NCBI RefSeq assembly: GCF_947488515.1
Contig: NZ_CANKZF010000003.1
Location: 62,001-126,000 of the forward strand
Length of the DNA: 64,000 nt
Source: an uncultured Nocardioides sp.
GTDB lineage: Bacteria; Actinomycetota; Actinomycetes; Propionibacteriales; Nocardioidaceae
Direction: 5' to 3'
Shown: piece after piece, positions 24,234 through 33,200 of the stretch
Position numbering within the stretch: position 1 is the stretch's first letter
How the letters are laid out: each line of letters begins with the position of its first letter
Made by a program: the position numbers and the translations under genes
Notes under the pieces: model-generated
Seen by the model: the letters and a program-made list of their open reading frames with translations, nothing else
Told to the model about the DNA's origin: nothing
The model's database searches: none

Positions 24234-25147
24234 GCGCTCTTGTTGATCGCGCCGTTGACGCCCTTGGGGAAGAAGCCGCCCTTGGTGACCGACTTCGGGT
24301 TGAGGTAGACCACGTTGAGCACCTCGCCGGCGGACCGGCTGAAGGCGATGCCGTTGCGGTCGGTGGGCGTGATGTTGGCCGAGGTCGCGGTGCCGATGGG
24401 CTGGTCCCGGTTGCCCTTGCCGTCGAGGCTGTCGCGGGCGTTGGAGATCGCACGCGCCGCGTCCTGCATGTCCTTCGAGTAGAGCGCCGAGCGGACGAGA
24501 CCCGCGTGGTAGGCCTCGACGGCGAGGATGCCGGCTGCCGCCTCCAGGTAGGTCTTGTTGGAGATCAGCGGTGCCGCGCCCTTGTAGGCCGTGACGCCGA
24601 CGTCCTCGAACAGGTAGGCCGCGAGCAGGAAGTTGTTCTCGTTGGCGAACGGGTCGAAGGTCTGGCCGGGCTGGATCAGGCCGGCCGCGGTCGCGGCTGC
24701 GGTGAAGCTGTTCTGCAGGTCGATCTGCGGCCGCGCGACCTTGGCGCCGCCGAGCGCCTTGCGGAGGAACTGCACGTGGTGCAGCTCGTCCCAGGCGATC
24801 TCCTTGGCGTAGTTGTAGATGGCAGGCGTCTGGAAGTTGACCTTCTTGCCGCCGATCACGCCACCCTTCTTGCCCTTGCCCGACGTCAGCTTGTCGTCGA
24901 TGCCGTGGCCGTGGAAGGCGTAGGAGTAGAACTCCGCCTCCAGGTACTCCAGGTTGAGGGCGAAGTTGAGCACCGCTCCGTCGCTGATCCCCGCAGCCTG
25001 CGCCGGGGCTGCGGTGGTCGCGCCGAGCGCTCCCGCACCCACCACGCCGAGACCGGCGATGCCGGCCGACTTCAGGAACAGACGGCGGTCGGCCTCGTTC
25101 TCCGCGCTCCGGTTGATCATGTCTGTGACTACTGCCTTGCCGAACAT
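24230..25147 (-). CDS. Tat-exported ferritin-like protein
   Basis: A 305-residue exported protein of the ferritin-like superfamily (desiccation-related Pcc13-62-like group). The N-terminus holds a twin-arginine signal, 'EADRRLFLKSAGIAGLG', with a cut expected near 'APAQAAG' (about residue 51). Four-helix-bundle ligand-type motifs are visible: 'NLEYLEAEFYSYA', 'AWDELHHVQFLRKAL' and 'ILAVEAYHAGLVRSA'. Such proteins may bind a di-metal centre; function in this family is poorly known. Its place directly upstream of tatBAC links substrate and exporter. A GGATGGAG ribosome-binding site precedes ATG 25147. Confidence 0.85.
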   Translation of the reverse strand: MFGKAVVTDMINRSAENEADRRLFLKSAGIAGLGVVGAGALGATTAAPAQAAGISDGAVLNFALNLEYLEAEFYSYAFHGHGIDDKLTSGKGKKGGVIGGKKVNFQTPAIYNYAKEIAWDELHHVQFLRKALGGAKVARPQIDLQNSFTAAATAAGLIQPGQTFDPFANENNFLLAAYLFEDVGVTAYKGAAPLISNKTYLEAAAGILAVEAYHAGLVRSALYSKDMQDAARAISNARDSLDGKGNRDQPIGTATSANITPTDRNGIAFSRSAGEVLNVVYLNPKSVTKGGFFPKGVNGAINKSA

Positions 25148-25311
25148 GCGTACTCCATCCAGGGATGTCGCTGTGCGTTCAAGGACGCCGCGCCTGCGGC
25201 GGCCCGCCGGGACCGTGGCCCGGCTGGTGTGACCGTCTGATTCGGTGCTGGTGGAGCGGACGGATTGGCCGGATGTGGCGTGGACCACCCCCGCGGGTGG
25301 GCAGGCGGTGC

Positions 25312-26094
25312 CTACCGGGTCGTGCGCTCGGAGGCGTAGAGCCGGTAGAGCCAGTACGCCGACACGGCGCACAGCAGGTGCCAGGCAGCATGGCCCTGCA
25401 CCAACGAGTCGGGGTCGCACCACCCGGCGTTGCTGAGCAGCCAGATGGTGAAGGCGACCAGCATCGAGGCCAGTGCGACGACGCCGTGGCGGAAGACCCG
25501 GCTGGTCTCGCCGCGGCGCCACAGCGCGGTCTCCAGCACGACGGCCACGACCAGCAGCACGCCGAAGGCGAGGTTGCCGGAGTAGTGCACGACAGGGACC
25601 GGGTCGGGCCACAGCCCGACGAGCTCGCACGCCGCGACGCAGACGACGTACGCCACCACGAACGACGCGGTGCCGCGCCGGGTCCAGCGGACCCACGCCC
25701 AGGCCGCGGCGAAGCCGGCGACGAGGTACATGCTCAGCATGTCGAGGTGGCCGCCCGACTCGCTCTGGGTGGCGTGCATGGCGGCGGAGCCGGGCCCGAG
25801 CAGCACGACCACGCACGCGTAGAACGTCGCGACGGTGGTCGACATGACGTGCTCGACACCCGGTTGCGCCGTCGTCCGGCGCTGCGCGTGCAGGGCGATC
25901 AGGAGGCCGGCGACGACGAAGCCGAGGTTGGACAGCGTGTTGGCCGGCTGCGCGATCGCGCCGTGGTGCGCCCGCTCGCAGAAGTTCGCCCCGCGACCGA
26001 CGTCCGGTCCGAGCCAGCCCTGCGCGACCGCCAGGACGAGCACCGCCGTCGACCCGACCGCGACCCCGGAGGTGGTGGTGAGGGGCCGCGGCAC
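25312..26094 (-). CDS. ceramidase-like (CREST) membrane protein
   Basis: A 260-residue protein with about seven membrane helices and the hallmarks of the alkaline ceramidase-like group of the CREST superfamily of metal-dependent membrane hydrolases: 'FCERAHHGAIAQPANTLSNL' (Glu-Arg and the Asn-Ser pair), 'GPGSAAMHATQSESGGHLDM' (Ser, His and Asp ligands) and the C-terminal 'LVQGHAAWHLLCAVSAYW' (paired His ligands). The substrate may be an amide-linked lipid, but bacterial members are mostly untested. GTG 26094 is fixed by a leaderless promoter; upstream in-frame sequence is antisense to nothing and not protein-like. Confidence 0.85.
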   Translation of the reverse strand: MPRPLTTTSGVAVGSTAVLVLAVAQGWLGPDVGRGANFCERAHHGAIAQPANTLSNLGFVVAGLLIALHAQRRTTAQPGVEHVMSTTVATFYACVVVLLGPGSAAMHATQSESGGHLDMLSMYLVAGFAAAWAWVRWTRRGTASFVVAYVVCVAACELVGLWPDPVPVVHYSGNLAFGVLLVVAVVLETALWRRGETSRVFRHGVVALASMLVAFTIWLLSNAGWCDPDSLVQGHAAWHLLCAVSAYWLYRLYASERTTR

Positions 26095-26100
26095 GGGTCG

Positions 26101-26106
26101 ATCGTA
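26101..26106 (-). promoter_or_regulatory. -10 element of ceramidase-like gene (leaderless)
   Basis: TACGAT on the minus strand, six bases before GTG 26094. Confidence 0.6.
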
Positions 26107-26123
26107 GGGCGCTCCGGACCTGC

Positions 26124-28169
26124 CTAGGAGCGGGTGACCTGCACGACCGTCGGGCGGGGACCTGCGAACTGCCCGGCGGCGGGTGCCGCGCCGGCGGGCA
26201 CGTAGTCGGGGAAGCGCGACTGCGGGGCGGCCCACGAGCCGTCCTCGCCCGGGTGCTGGACGGCGACGAACACCGAGTCGTCCCGGTCGCGGATGACCGG
26301 GCCGCAGGTCTCGGCGCCCGACGGGACGGCCAGGAACTGCTGTACGTGGCCGCGCTCGGGACCCTCGACGGGCACCTTGAACAGGCCGTCGCTCACCTTG
26401 ATCGCGCTCGGTTGGCCGTCGGTGGAGACCCACAGGTTGCCCAGGCTGTCGAAGGCAACGTTGTCGGGGCAGGAGATCGGCGAGACCGGGCCCGTCCAGC
26501 CGCCGAAGTAGCGCCCGGCCGAGGCCTCGTCGCCGCAGATGAGGAACAGGTTCCAGCCGAACGTGTCGGCCGTGTGGTCGCCGCCGGTCGGGATCATCTC
26601 CACGACGTGGCCGTCCTTGTTGGCCGGGCGGGGGTTGGGCTCGGTGGGGCCCTCCTTGCCGACCTTGCCGCGGTCGGTGTTGTTGGTGCAGGCGACGTAG
26701 ATGCGGCCGTTGTGGAGGTTGGGCTCGACGTCCTCCGGGCGGTCCATCTTGGTGGGCTGGACGGCGTCGGCGGCCAGGCGCGTGTAGACCAGCACCTCCT
26801 CCAGCGTGAACCCGGGGACCATCGACTGGCCACCGCGGGTCAGTGGGATCCACTCGCCGGAGCCGTCGCTGACGCCGTCCTCGAGCCCGTCGCCGGTGAA
26901 GCGGGCCACCGACAGGTCGCCCTCGCTCAGCAGCGTGAGGTTGTGGCGTCGGGCCTTCGGGCTGTTGCCGGGGCGCATGGTGTCGCGGGAGACGAAGCGG
27001 TAGACGTAGTCGAAGCGCTCGTCGTCACCCATGTAGGCCACCACGTGGCCGCCGCGGTTGACGATGACGTTCGCGCCCTCGTGCTTGAAGCGCCCCATCG
27101 CGGTGTGCTTCACCGGCGTCGAGGACGGGTCGCTCGGGTCGACCTCGACGATCCATCCGAAGCGGTTCGGCTCGTTGCGGTAGTCCGTGGTGGTGGCGTC
27201 CCAGCGCGGGTCCACCGAGCGCCAGTTGCGGGCGTCCTGGGTCGCGGAGAGGCCGTAGCGGGCCTCCTTCGGGTCGGTGCCGGTGGCGCGGAAGTACTGG
27301 TTGAAGTTCTCCTCGCCCGACAGCACCGTGCCCCACGGCGTCGTACCGCCGGCACAGTTGTTCATCGTGCCGCGGACCGTTCGACCGGTGGAGTCGGCCG
27401 CCGTCTTGAGCAGGTCGGACCCGGCGGCCGGGCCGTCCACGGTGAACGGGGTGTCGAGGGTGATCCGGCGGTTCAGGCGCGCACCCGGGACGTACGTCCA
27501 GACGTCGCCGCGCCGGCGGCGCCGGAGTTCGACGACCGACATGCCGTGCGCGGCCCAGGCCGTGCGGATCACGGTCGCCGGGTCGGTGCCGGGCGCGAAC
27601 ATGATGCCCTCGTTGGTGTACTCGTGGTTGCACACGAGCAGCGCCTCGGTGCCGGCGCGGTTGGTCTCGATGATGTCGAGGTAGTCGTTGTTGTAGCCGA
27701 ACTGCCCGGCCTGTGCCTCGGGCGTCTGGCGGGTGCCGTCGAAGGCGGGCGCCCCCGGGAGGATCGGGTCTCCCCACCGCAGGATCGGGTCCCAGCGGTA
27801 GCCGGCCGGGACCGTGACGCTGTCGACCGTGGTGGCGACCGCTGCGATCGGGGTGAACGGCAGGTGGCCGGGCTTGCCGTGACCGCCCTTGCCGGGCTCG
27901 GGGCCGGCCGGTGCGGCGGCGGCGCGAGCCATCGGGACGGCGGTGAGGGCCGCGACCGACACCCCGGCGCCGACCACCGAGCGGCGGCTGAGGACCTTCG
28001 ACGCCACGTCACGGAAGTAGGACGTCTCGGTGGTGTTGGGCACGTCCTGGAAGCAGGCGTCGCCACAGCGCAGGTGGCAGGTCACGGCGCTGCGGTTGCC
28101 GTGGGTCTGATCGACCATCGGCAGGAGCGTGCGGTTCGGGCTCGGGGACGTGCTGGGGCTGTGCGGCAT
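26124..28169 (-). CDS. PhoX-family phosphatase (DUF839)
   Basis: A 681-residue exported protein of the PhoX family, Ca/Fe-dependent alkaline phosphatases releasing phosphate from organic esters. A long N-region (about 60 residues, containing 'RCGDACFQDVPN') precedes the twin-arginine signal 'LSRRSVVGAGVSVAALTAVP'. Family blocks follow: 'GYNNDYLDIIE', 'CNHEYTNEGIMF', 'MNNCAGGTTPWGTVLSGEEN', 'GRFKHEGANVIV' and 'YVACTNNTDRG'. It needs the Tat system, encoded four genes downstream on the same strand. No Pho box was recognised upstream. Confidence 0.92.
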   Translation of the reverse strand: MPHSPSTSPSPNRTLLPMVDQTHGNRSAVTCHLRCGDACFQDVPNTTETSYFRDVASKVLSRRSVVGAGVSVAALTAVPMARAAAAPAGPEPGKGGHGKPGHLPFTPIAAVATTVDSVTVPAGYRWDPILRWGDPILPGAPAFDGTRQTPEAQAGQFGYNNDYLDIIETNRAGTEALLVCNHEYTNEGIMFAPGTDPATVIRTAWAAHGMSVVELRRRRRGDVWTYVPGARLNRRITLDTPFTVDGPAAGSDLLKTAADSTGRTVRGTMNNCAGGTTPWGTVLSGEENFNQYFRATGTDPKEARYGLSATQDARNWRSVDPRWDATTTDYRNEPNRFGWIVEVDPSDPSSTPVKHTAMGRFKHEGANVIVNRGGHVVAYMGDDERFDYVYRFVSRDTMRPGNSPKARRHNLTLLSEGDLSVARFTGDGLEDGVSDGSGEWIPLTRGGQSMVPGFTLEEVLVYTRLAADAVQPTKMDRPEDVEPNLHNGRIYVACTNNTDRGKVGKEGPTEPNPRPANKDGHVVEMIPTGGDHTADTFGWNLFLICGDEASAGRYFGGWTGPVSPISCPDNVAFDSLGNLWVSTDGQPSAIKVSDGLFKVPVEGPERGHVQQFLAVPSGAETCGPVIRDRDDSVFVAVQHPGEDGSWAAPQSRFPDYVPAGAAPAAGQFAGPRPTVVQVTRS

Positions 28170-28223
28170 GGGGGGAGTCTCCGGAGGTCGTCGGGACGGA
28201 CAGGTCGACTCTCGTCATCCGGG

Positions 28224-28241
28224 TGGCCCCCCGAGGGGCCA
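28224..28241 (-). terminator. hairpin downstream of phosphatase gene
   Basis: Perfect 7-base stem TGGCCCC / GGGGCCA with a four-base loop, 12 bases beyond the stop of the leftward tyrosine phosphatase-like gene. Confidence 0.55.
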
Positions 28242-28252
28242 GCGGGTGGACG

Positions 28253-28681
28253 TCAGGTGAACGTCCGCTGGACGAACCGCCTCTGCCACGGCGTCTCCAC
28301 GGCCGCCGGGTGGTAGGAGCGGCGCACGAACGCCACGGCCTCGTGCGCGGGTACGCCGTCGATGACCGCGAGGCAGGCGAGAGCCGTCCCGGTGCGACCC
28401 CGACCACCGCGGCAGGCGACCTCGACACGCTGCTCGGACGACCGTCGCCAGGCGTCGACGAGTGCCTCCCGCGCGTCCTCGGGGTCGGCGGGCGTGCGGA
28501 AGTCCCGCCAGCGGATCCAGCGCGACGGCCAGCTGGGCGGGGGAGGAGCCTCGGCTGCCAGGTGGAGCCCGAAGTCCGGCCTGCCGGCGCCGCCCACGTC
28601 GGCCAGCGGGCAGCCGCGGAGGGTGCGCCCGCTGGGCAGCACGAGCACGCCCGGCGTCGTCGGCTCCCATCCCGCTCCCAC
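28253..28681 (-). CDS. protein tyrosine phosphatase-like protein
   Basis: A 142-residue cytoplasmic protein with the Cys-phosphatase signature: 'VEVACRGGRGRTGTALACLA' contains the Cx5R loop (Cys-Arg-Gly-Gly-Arg-Gly-Arg) at about residues 93-99 followed by Thr-Gly. A candidate general-acid Asp may lie in 'RWRDFRTPADPEDA'. The substrate could be phosphotyrosine or another phosphoester. The frame is open far upstream, but GTG 28681 with its leaderless promoter is the start. It is divergent from the YczE-like gene. Confidence 0.8.
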   Translation of the reverse strand: MGAGWEPTTPGVLVLPSGRTLRGCPLADVGGAGRPDFGLHLAAEAPPPPSWPSRWIRWRDFRTPADPEDAREALVDAWRRSSEQRVEVACRGGRGRTGTALACLAVIDGVPAHEAVAFVRRSYHPAAVETPWQRRFVQRTFT

Positions 28682-28687
28682 TGCGCG

Positions 28688-28693
28688 ACCGTA
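28688..28693 (-). promoter_or_regulatory. -10 element of tyrosine phosphatase-like gene (leaderless)
   Basis: TACGGT on the minus strand, six bases before GTG 28681. Confidence 0.55.
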
Positions 28694-28720
28694 GCGCCCG
28701 ATGCAGGTGGCCTGCCTGAG

Positions 28721-29347
28721 ATGCTGTCGCCCGTGATCCCCAGCCCGCGGCGTACGGCCATGCTCCTCGTCGGATGTGTCGTCCTGGGCATCGGTGTCGC
28801 GCTGCTGCTGGCGGCCGACCTGGGGTCGGACGGCTACTCGACCTTCGTCAACGGCCTGGCCATCACGACCGGGGTCGACTTCTGGATCGTCAACCTCGTC
28901 GTCGGCGTCGTGCTGGTGGCGCTGGCGGCGCTCCGGAAGGTCTACCCGGGGATCGGCACGGTGGTGCAGGTCCTGCTGGTCGGGGTGACGGTCTCGGTGG
29001 TGCTGGGCCTGATCACGACGCCCGACGCGCTGGGGTGGCGGGCGGCCCTCCTGGCGGCGGCCTTCCCCGTGCTGGCGCTGGGCATCGCGCTCTACCTCGG
29101 CAGCCACACCGGCGCCGGGCCGGCCGAGGCGGCCGCGCTGGCGTGGGACCCGCCGGTGCCCTTCAAGTGGAGCTACAGCGTGGTGCAGGGCGGGGGAGCG
29201 CTGGGCGGGTGGTTGCTCGGCGCGACCGTGGGCGTCGGCACGCTTGCGGTGATCCTGCTCCTCGGTCCCGCGGTGGACCTCGCGGCCCGGCTGTTGTCGC
29301 TCGATCTCCACCAGCAGGCGGATCCTGGGCAGCACGTCGCGACCTAG
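28721..29347 (+). CDS. YczE/YyaS-like integral membrane protein
   Basis: A 208-residue (204 if GTG 28733 is the start) membrane protein with five or so helices and the pattern of the YczE/YyaS/YitT group: 'GIGVALLLAADLGSDGYSTF' in helix 1, 'FWIVNLVVGVVLVALAAL', and 'SHTGAGPAEAAALAW'. In Bacillus the related YczE is needed for surfactin-type synthetase activity, but the biochemical role is not known and should not be transferred. It is divergent from the phosphatase gene and convergent with hsp20; a hairpin lies between the stops. Confidence 0.75.
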   Translation: MLSPVIPSPRRTAMLLVGCVVLGIGVALLLAADLGSDGYSTFVNGLAITTGVDFWIVNLVVGVVLVALAALRKVYPGIGTVVQVLLVGVTVSVVLGLITTPDALGWRAALLAAAFPVLALGIALYLGSHTGAGPAEAAALAWDPPVPFKWSYSVVQGGGALGGWLLGATVGVGTLAVILLLGPAVDLAARLLSLDLHQQADPGQHVAT

Positions 29348-29370
29348 TTGGGCGCGGGTCGGCCGCGGGG

Positions 29371-29386
29371 GCGCAGCTCACTGCGC
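29371..29386. terminator. hairpin between convergent yczE-like and hsp20 genes
   Basis: GCGCAG (29371-29376) and CTGCGC (29381-29386) with a four-base loop, between two converging stop codons; it could serve both directions. Confidence 0.5.
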
Positions 29387-29428
29387 AAGGGCTGCGACCC
29401 CGCGACCAGGGATTGGTGGGTCGGCCGC

Positions 29429-29863
29429 TCAGACGGTCAGCTGGGCGTGCTCCCCGCGGCCCGAGCCCGACTGCGCGATCTCGATCTTGCGGGGCTTCGC
29501 CTTCTCCGCGACCGGGACGACCAGCCGCAGCACCCCGTCGGCGTACGCCGCCTCGATGCGGTCGAGGTCGAGGTTGTCGCCCAGCACGAGCTGACGACTG
29601 AACGCGCCGCGGGGACGCTCGGAGGCCAGCGGCTCCCAGTCGCCGTTGCGGGCCACGCGCTCGGCGCGCACGGTGAGGACGTTGCGCTCGACGTCGAGGT
29701 CGATGCTGTCGGTGTTGACGCCGGGCAGGTCGAACTCGATCACGAAGCGGTCGCCCTCGCGCCACGCGTCCATCGGCATGACCGCGGGACGGTTGGTCGT
29801 GCCCAGCAGCTGCTGGGTGAGCCGGTCGAGGTCACGGAACGGGTCGGTGGTTCGAAGCAACAT
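29429..29863 (-). CDS. Hsp20/alpha-crystallin small heat shock protein
   Basis: A 144-residue chaperone that holds unfolding proteins. The alpha-crystallin domain runs from '[20 protein letters not shown]' to '[20 protein letters not shown]', with the conserved 'YADGVLRL' strand and the following 'KPRKIEI' (I/V-x-I/V-like) tail motif. ATG 29863 has an AGGAGGAG ribosome-binding site; the in-frame ATG 29965 would run through the operator. It is divergent from a MerR-type gene, and the palindrome at 29913-29934 between them is the likely control site. Confidence 0.92.
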   Translation of the reverse strand: MLLRTTDPFRDLDRLTQQLLGTTNRPAVMPMDAWREGDRFVIEFDLPGVNTDSIDLDVERNVLTVRAERVARNGDWEPLASERPRGAFSRQLVLGDNLDLDRIEAAYADGVLRLVVPVAEKAKPRKIEIAQSGSGRGEHAQLTV

Positions 29864-29912
29864 CGTCTCCTCCTGGATCTGCCGGGTGGACCTGCTAGCC
29901 CTGCGGTCCACG

Positions 29913-29934
29913 ACCTGTATTGATAGATACAGGT
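29913..29934. promoter_or_regulatory. palindromic operator between hsp20 and merR-like gene
   Basis: Perfect inverted repeat ACCTGTAT-N6-ATACAGGT. It lies 50 bases before the hsp20 start and 71 bases before the MerR start. MerR proteins bind such dyads, so this is the likely HspR-like operator, although it differs from the known HAIR consensus. Confidence 0.7.
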
Positions 29935-30005
29935 TTGTTATACCCACGAGATGAGGCAGGATCAAGCCGTCCGGTGAGGAATTTCGTGGGGTCAGGAGGT
30001 GCTCG

Positions 30006-30278
30006 GTGGCTGCCAGCGACGACGGCGTCTACGCGATCTCCGTGGCCGCCTCGATGGTGTCGATGGAGATCCAGAACCTCCGCGTCTACGAGCGCCGCGG
30101 GCTGTTGACGCCCGATCGGACGGCAGGCGGCAGCAGGCTCTACAGCGACGACGACGTGGTCCGGCTCGAGCGCATCCGCGACCTGCTCGCCGACGGGCTC
30201 AACCTCGTCGGGATCTCCCGCGTCCTCGAGCTCGAGGACGAGGTGGACCGGTTGCGGGCACGGCTGGGTGAGGGCTAG
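30006..30278 (+). CDS. MerR-family regulator, HspR-like
   Basis: A 90-residue winged-helix regulator of the short MerR type: '[20 protein letters not shown]' (helix-turn-helix), '[20 protein letters not shown]', and a helical end '[18 protein letters not shown]'-like. The wording and length resemble HspR, the repressor of actinobacterial heat-shock genes. GTG 30006 has an AGGAGG box upstream. It is divergent from hsp20, with a shared palindrome, so autoregulation and control of hsp20 are expected by inference. It is convergent with and overlaps by four bases the end of the BTAD gene. Confidence 0.85.
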   Translation: MAASDDGVYAISVAASMVSMEIQNLRVYERRGLLTPDRTAGGSRLYSDDDVVRLERIRDLLADGLNLVGISRVLELEDEVDRLRARLGEG

Positions 30279-33200
30279 CCCGTCGTGCTGGCGCCGTCGG
30301 CCATGCGGCCGGATCCGAGGCCGGAAGGTCCGGGGAGGCCGGACAGGAAGGCGTCAGCGCGACGGGCGAACAGGTGGGCCTCGCGAGCCACGGCCAGCTC
30401 CTTGGCAGCCGTGGCAGCGGCCCGGACGGTGTCGGCGGGTCGGCCCTGCGCCTGGAGCAGGCGAGCCCGCATGAGCACGATCAGCGCTTCCGCGTAGCGC
30501 TGGCCGACCGTCTCGATCGCCTTGTCCGCCAGGTCCAGGCTGATCGCGGCCTCCTCCACCGCGCCTGCTGCGAGGTGCACCTCGGTGAGCAGCCCGTACC
30601 AGGTGGCGATGCTCATCCGTGGCGGGTCGAGGAGGTGCTCGGTGATCAGCGCCTCGAGCTCGGACGCCGCGTCGGCGGGAGCGTGGCCGGTCAGGGCGGA
30701 CGCCCACAGGTGGGCCAGCCGCTGGTAGAGACCGAAGAAGCCGAAGGTCAGCTCGGGGTCCGCTGCCATGCCCTTGCGCGTCGCGGCGAGCGTCCAGGCC
30801 GGGTCGCCGACGACGGCAGCGGTCCGGGCGGCGTGACCCGCCCAGATAGTGATCCGGTAGGGATCGTCCCCGGCCTTGGCCTCCAGCCTGTCGAGCAGCC
30901 TGCGCGCGCCTCTGACGTCGCCGTGCGCCGCGGTCGTCTCGGCGAGCATCCCGACCGCCGACAGCTGCTGGTTGTACCAGACGACGTCACCGGCCCGCTG
31001 TGGCGGAACGACCAGCTGGCTGGGGTCGGCGGCGGTGAGGTAGCGGAAGCCTTCGCCGATCCACCCGGCGCTCACCTGCTGGAGGCCCCATGCCTGCAGG
31101 CCCAGCGTCCGGACGATGGGGTTCGCGGTGGTGCTCGCGTGGTCGAGCAGCCGGCGCGCCAGTCCTCCTGCTCGGGAGTACTGCGTGCCGAAGGCGAAGG
31201 CCATCCAGCGCGAGTAGAGGAGAACGGTGGCCTCCTCCTCGCGCCCCAGGTTGAAGGCGAGGTTCTCCGCGCGCTCCTGGTGCTCGATCACGGCGCCGCT
31301 GTGGGGCGAGCTCATCTGGAGGACCGCGACGAGCTCGTAGAGCGCGGCGAGCTCGGACTCCGCCAACCCTGCTGTCTGGGCCACCTGCACAGCCGAGCGC
31401 AGGTGGTGCTCGGCCGTGTCGAGCGCCGTCTTCGTCGCGCACCGTCGCCCCGCACGTACGAGCGCGTCCACCGTCCTGGCGGGGTCGGCGACATGACCTG
31501 CTGCCCACAGGTGGTGGGCGAGCGGCTCGATGACCGTGTCGTGGGCTCCGCCCGCATCGAGGGCGTCCGCGATCCGGAGGTGGTAGGCAGCGGCCTGCTG
31601 CGGGAGGACGCTGCTCGAGACCGCTTCTCGCACCAGGTCGTGCGCGAACCGGTGCGAGAACGGGTCGTCCGGTCCCGGTCGTAGCAGGCCCAGCGCCTCG
31701 ACCGTCTCCAGCCGGCCCAGGCACGTGTGGATGTCGACGTCGGCGGCGGCAGCGAGCAGTCGCACGTCCACGTCCCGCCCGACGAGTGCGGCCAGCTGCA
31801 GGAGCTCGAGGTCGTCCTCGTCGAGGTCGGAGACGAGGTCGAGCACGATGTCCCTCACGGTGGCGGGCACCCCGGCCCGCTCCGCGACGGCCTCGGTCAG
31901 CTCACCGTCGGTGGCCAGCAAGCGGGACAGCTCCCGCACGAACAGGGGGTTGCCGTCGGTGCGGTCGAGGATGCTGCGCGCTGCGGCCTCGTCGGGCGCC
32001 TGGCCGGTCTCGCGACGGACGAGCTCGGCCACCTCGTCCAGGCCGAGCGGGCCCAGCAACAGGCGTCGCTGCGCGGGCAACCGGCTGGCTCCGGCCAGCA
32101 TCCTGGTCAGCTCGGCGCTCGGGGTGGGTGCGCGGTCGCGGAGGGCGCCCAGGACCAGGACGCCTCGGGGTAGTCGTGCCGCGAGGTGCCCGAGCAGGCG
32201 CAGTGACGACGTGTCCGCCCACTGGAGGTCGTCGACGACCAGCACGAGCGGTCGCTGCCGGGAGGCGGTGCCGAGAAGGGCCAGCACCTGCTCGAAGAGA
32301 CGCAGCTGGGCGGCCGTGTCGGGGGCCGTGTCGCTGGACAGCGCCGCGTCCGAGGATGTCAGCAGCCGTCCCACGTCGCTGGCGAGCCACGTCGCGCGGT
32401 CTGCCGGCAGGAGGCGGTCGAGCACCGCGGTGACGACCTGCACCCACGGCCACATCGACGGGGTGCCCGCCTCCAGGCAGGAGGCCCAGATCACCAGCGC
32501 GTTGCTCGCCGACGCCTCGCCCGCGAGCTCCTCCAGCAGCCGTGTCTTGCCCACCCCGGGCTCACCCTCGACCAGCACCAGGCGCGGGTCACGCTGGTGC
32601 GCTTCGGCCATCGCCGCGCGGAGCACGGTGAGCTCGTCCAGCCGACCCACCAGCCGATCTCCGCGAGACCCACCGATGTCGGCGGGGACGGCCGAACGGG
32701 TCTGCGAGCCCCGCACGCCACCGTCCTCGGCGTGAGGGTCCTCCCTGGCGTCCCGGTCCTGTCTCAGCACCCGTCGGTGGGCCGCGTCGAGTGCCCGGCC
32801 GGGTTCGATGCCGAGCTCGTCGGCCAGTCGTGTGCGAGCCTCCCGGAAGACGCTCAGCGCCTCTGCCTGCTGTCCGGAGGCGCCCAGGCTGGTGACGAGG
32901 CGCGCGAGCACCGGCTCGTGGAACGGCGCCATGGCGGTCGCGACCCGCAGCGGGGCGAGCACCCGCTCCGGCTGGCCTCTGTCGACGGCGAGGTCGGCGG
33001 TCATCACGCACGCGTCGAGGAACTCGTCGTCCAGCGTCCGGAACACCGCTGCTGCCGATGGGCCGGGAGACAGCCCCGAACCCGCGGGGCCGTGCCACAG
33101 GCTGAGGGCCTGCAGGCGGAGATCCAGGGCGACGTCCAGACGCTGCTCCTCGACCTGGACCCTGGCAGCGGCGACCAGGTGGCGGAAGTCGGTGAGGTCC

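Noticed and set aside
26253..28316. A 687-codon frame antisense to phoX
   Set aside because: No protein-family resemblance and it mirrors PhoX codon structure.
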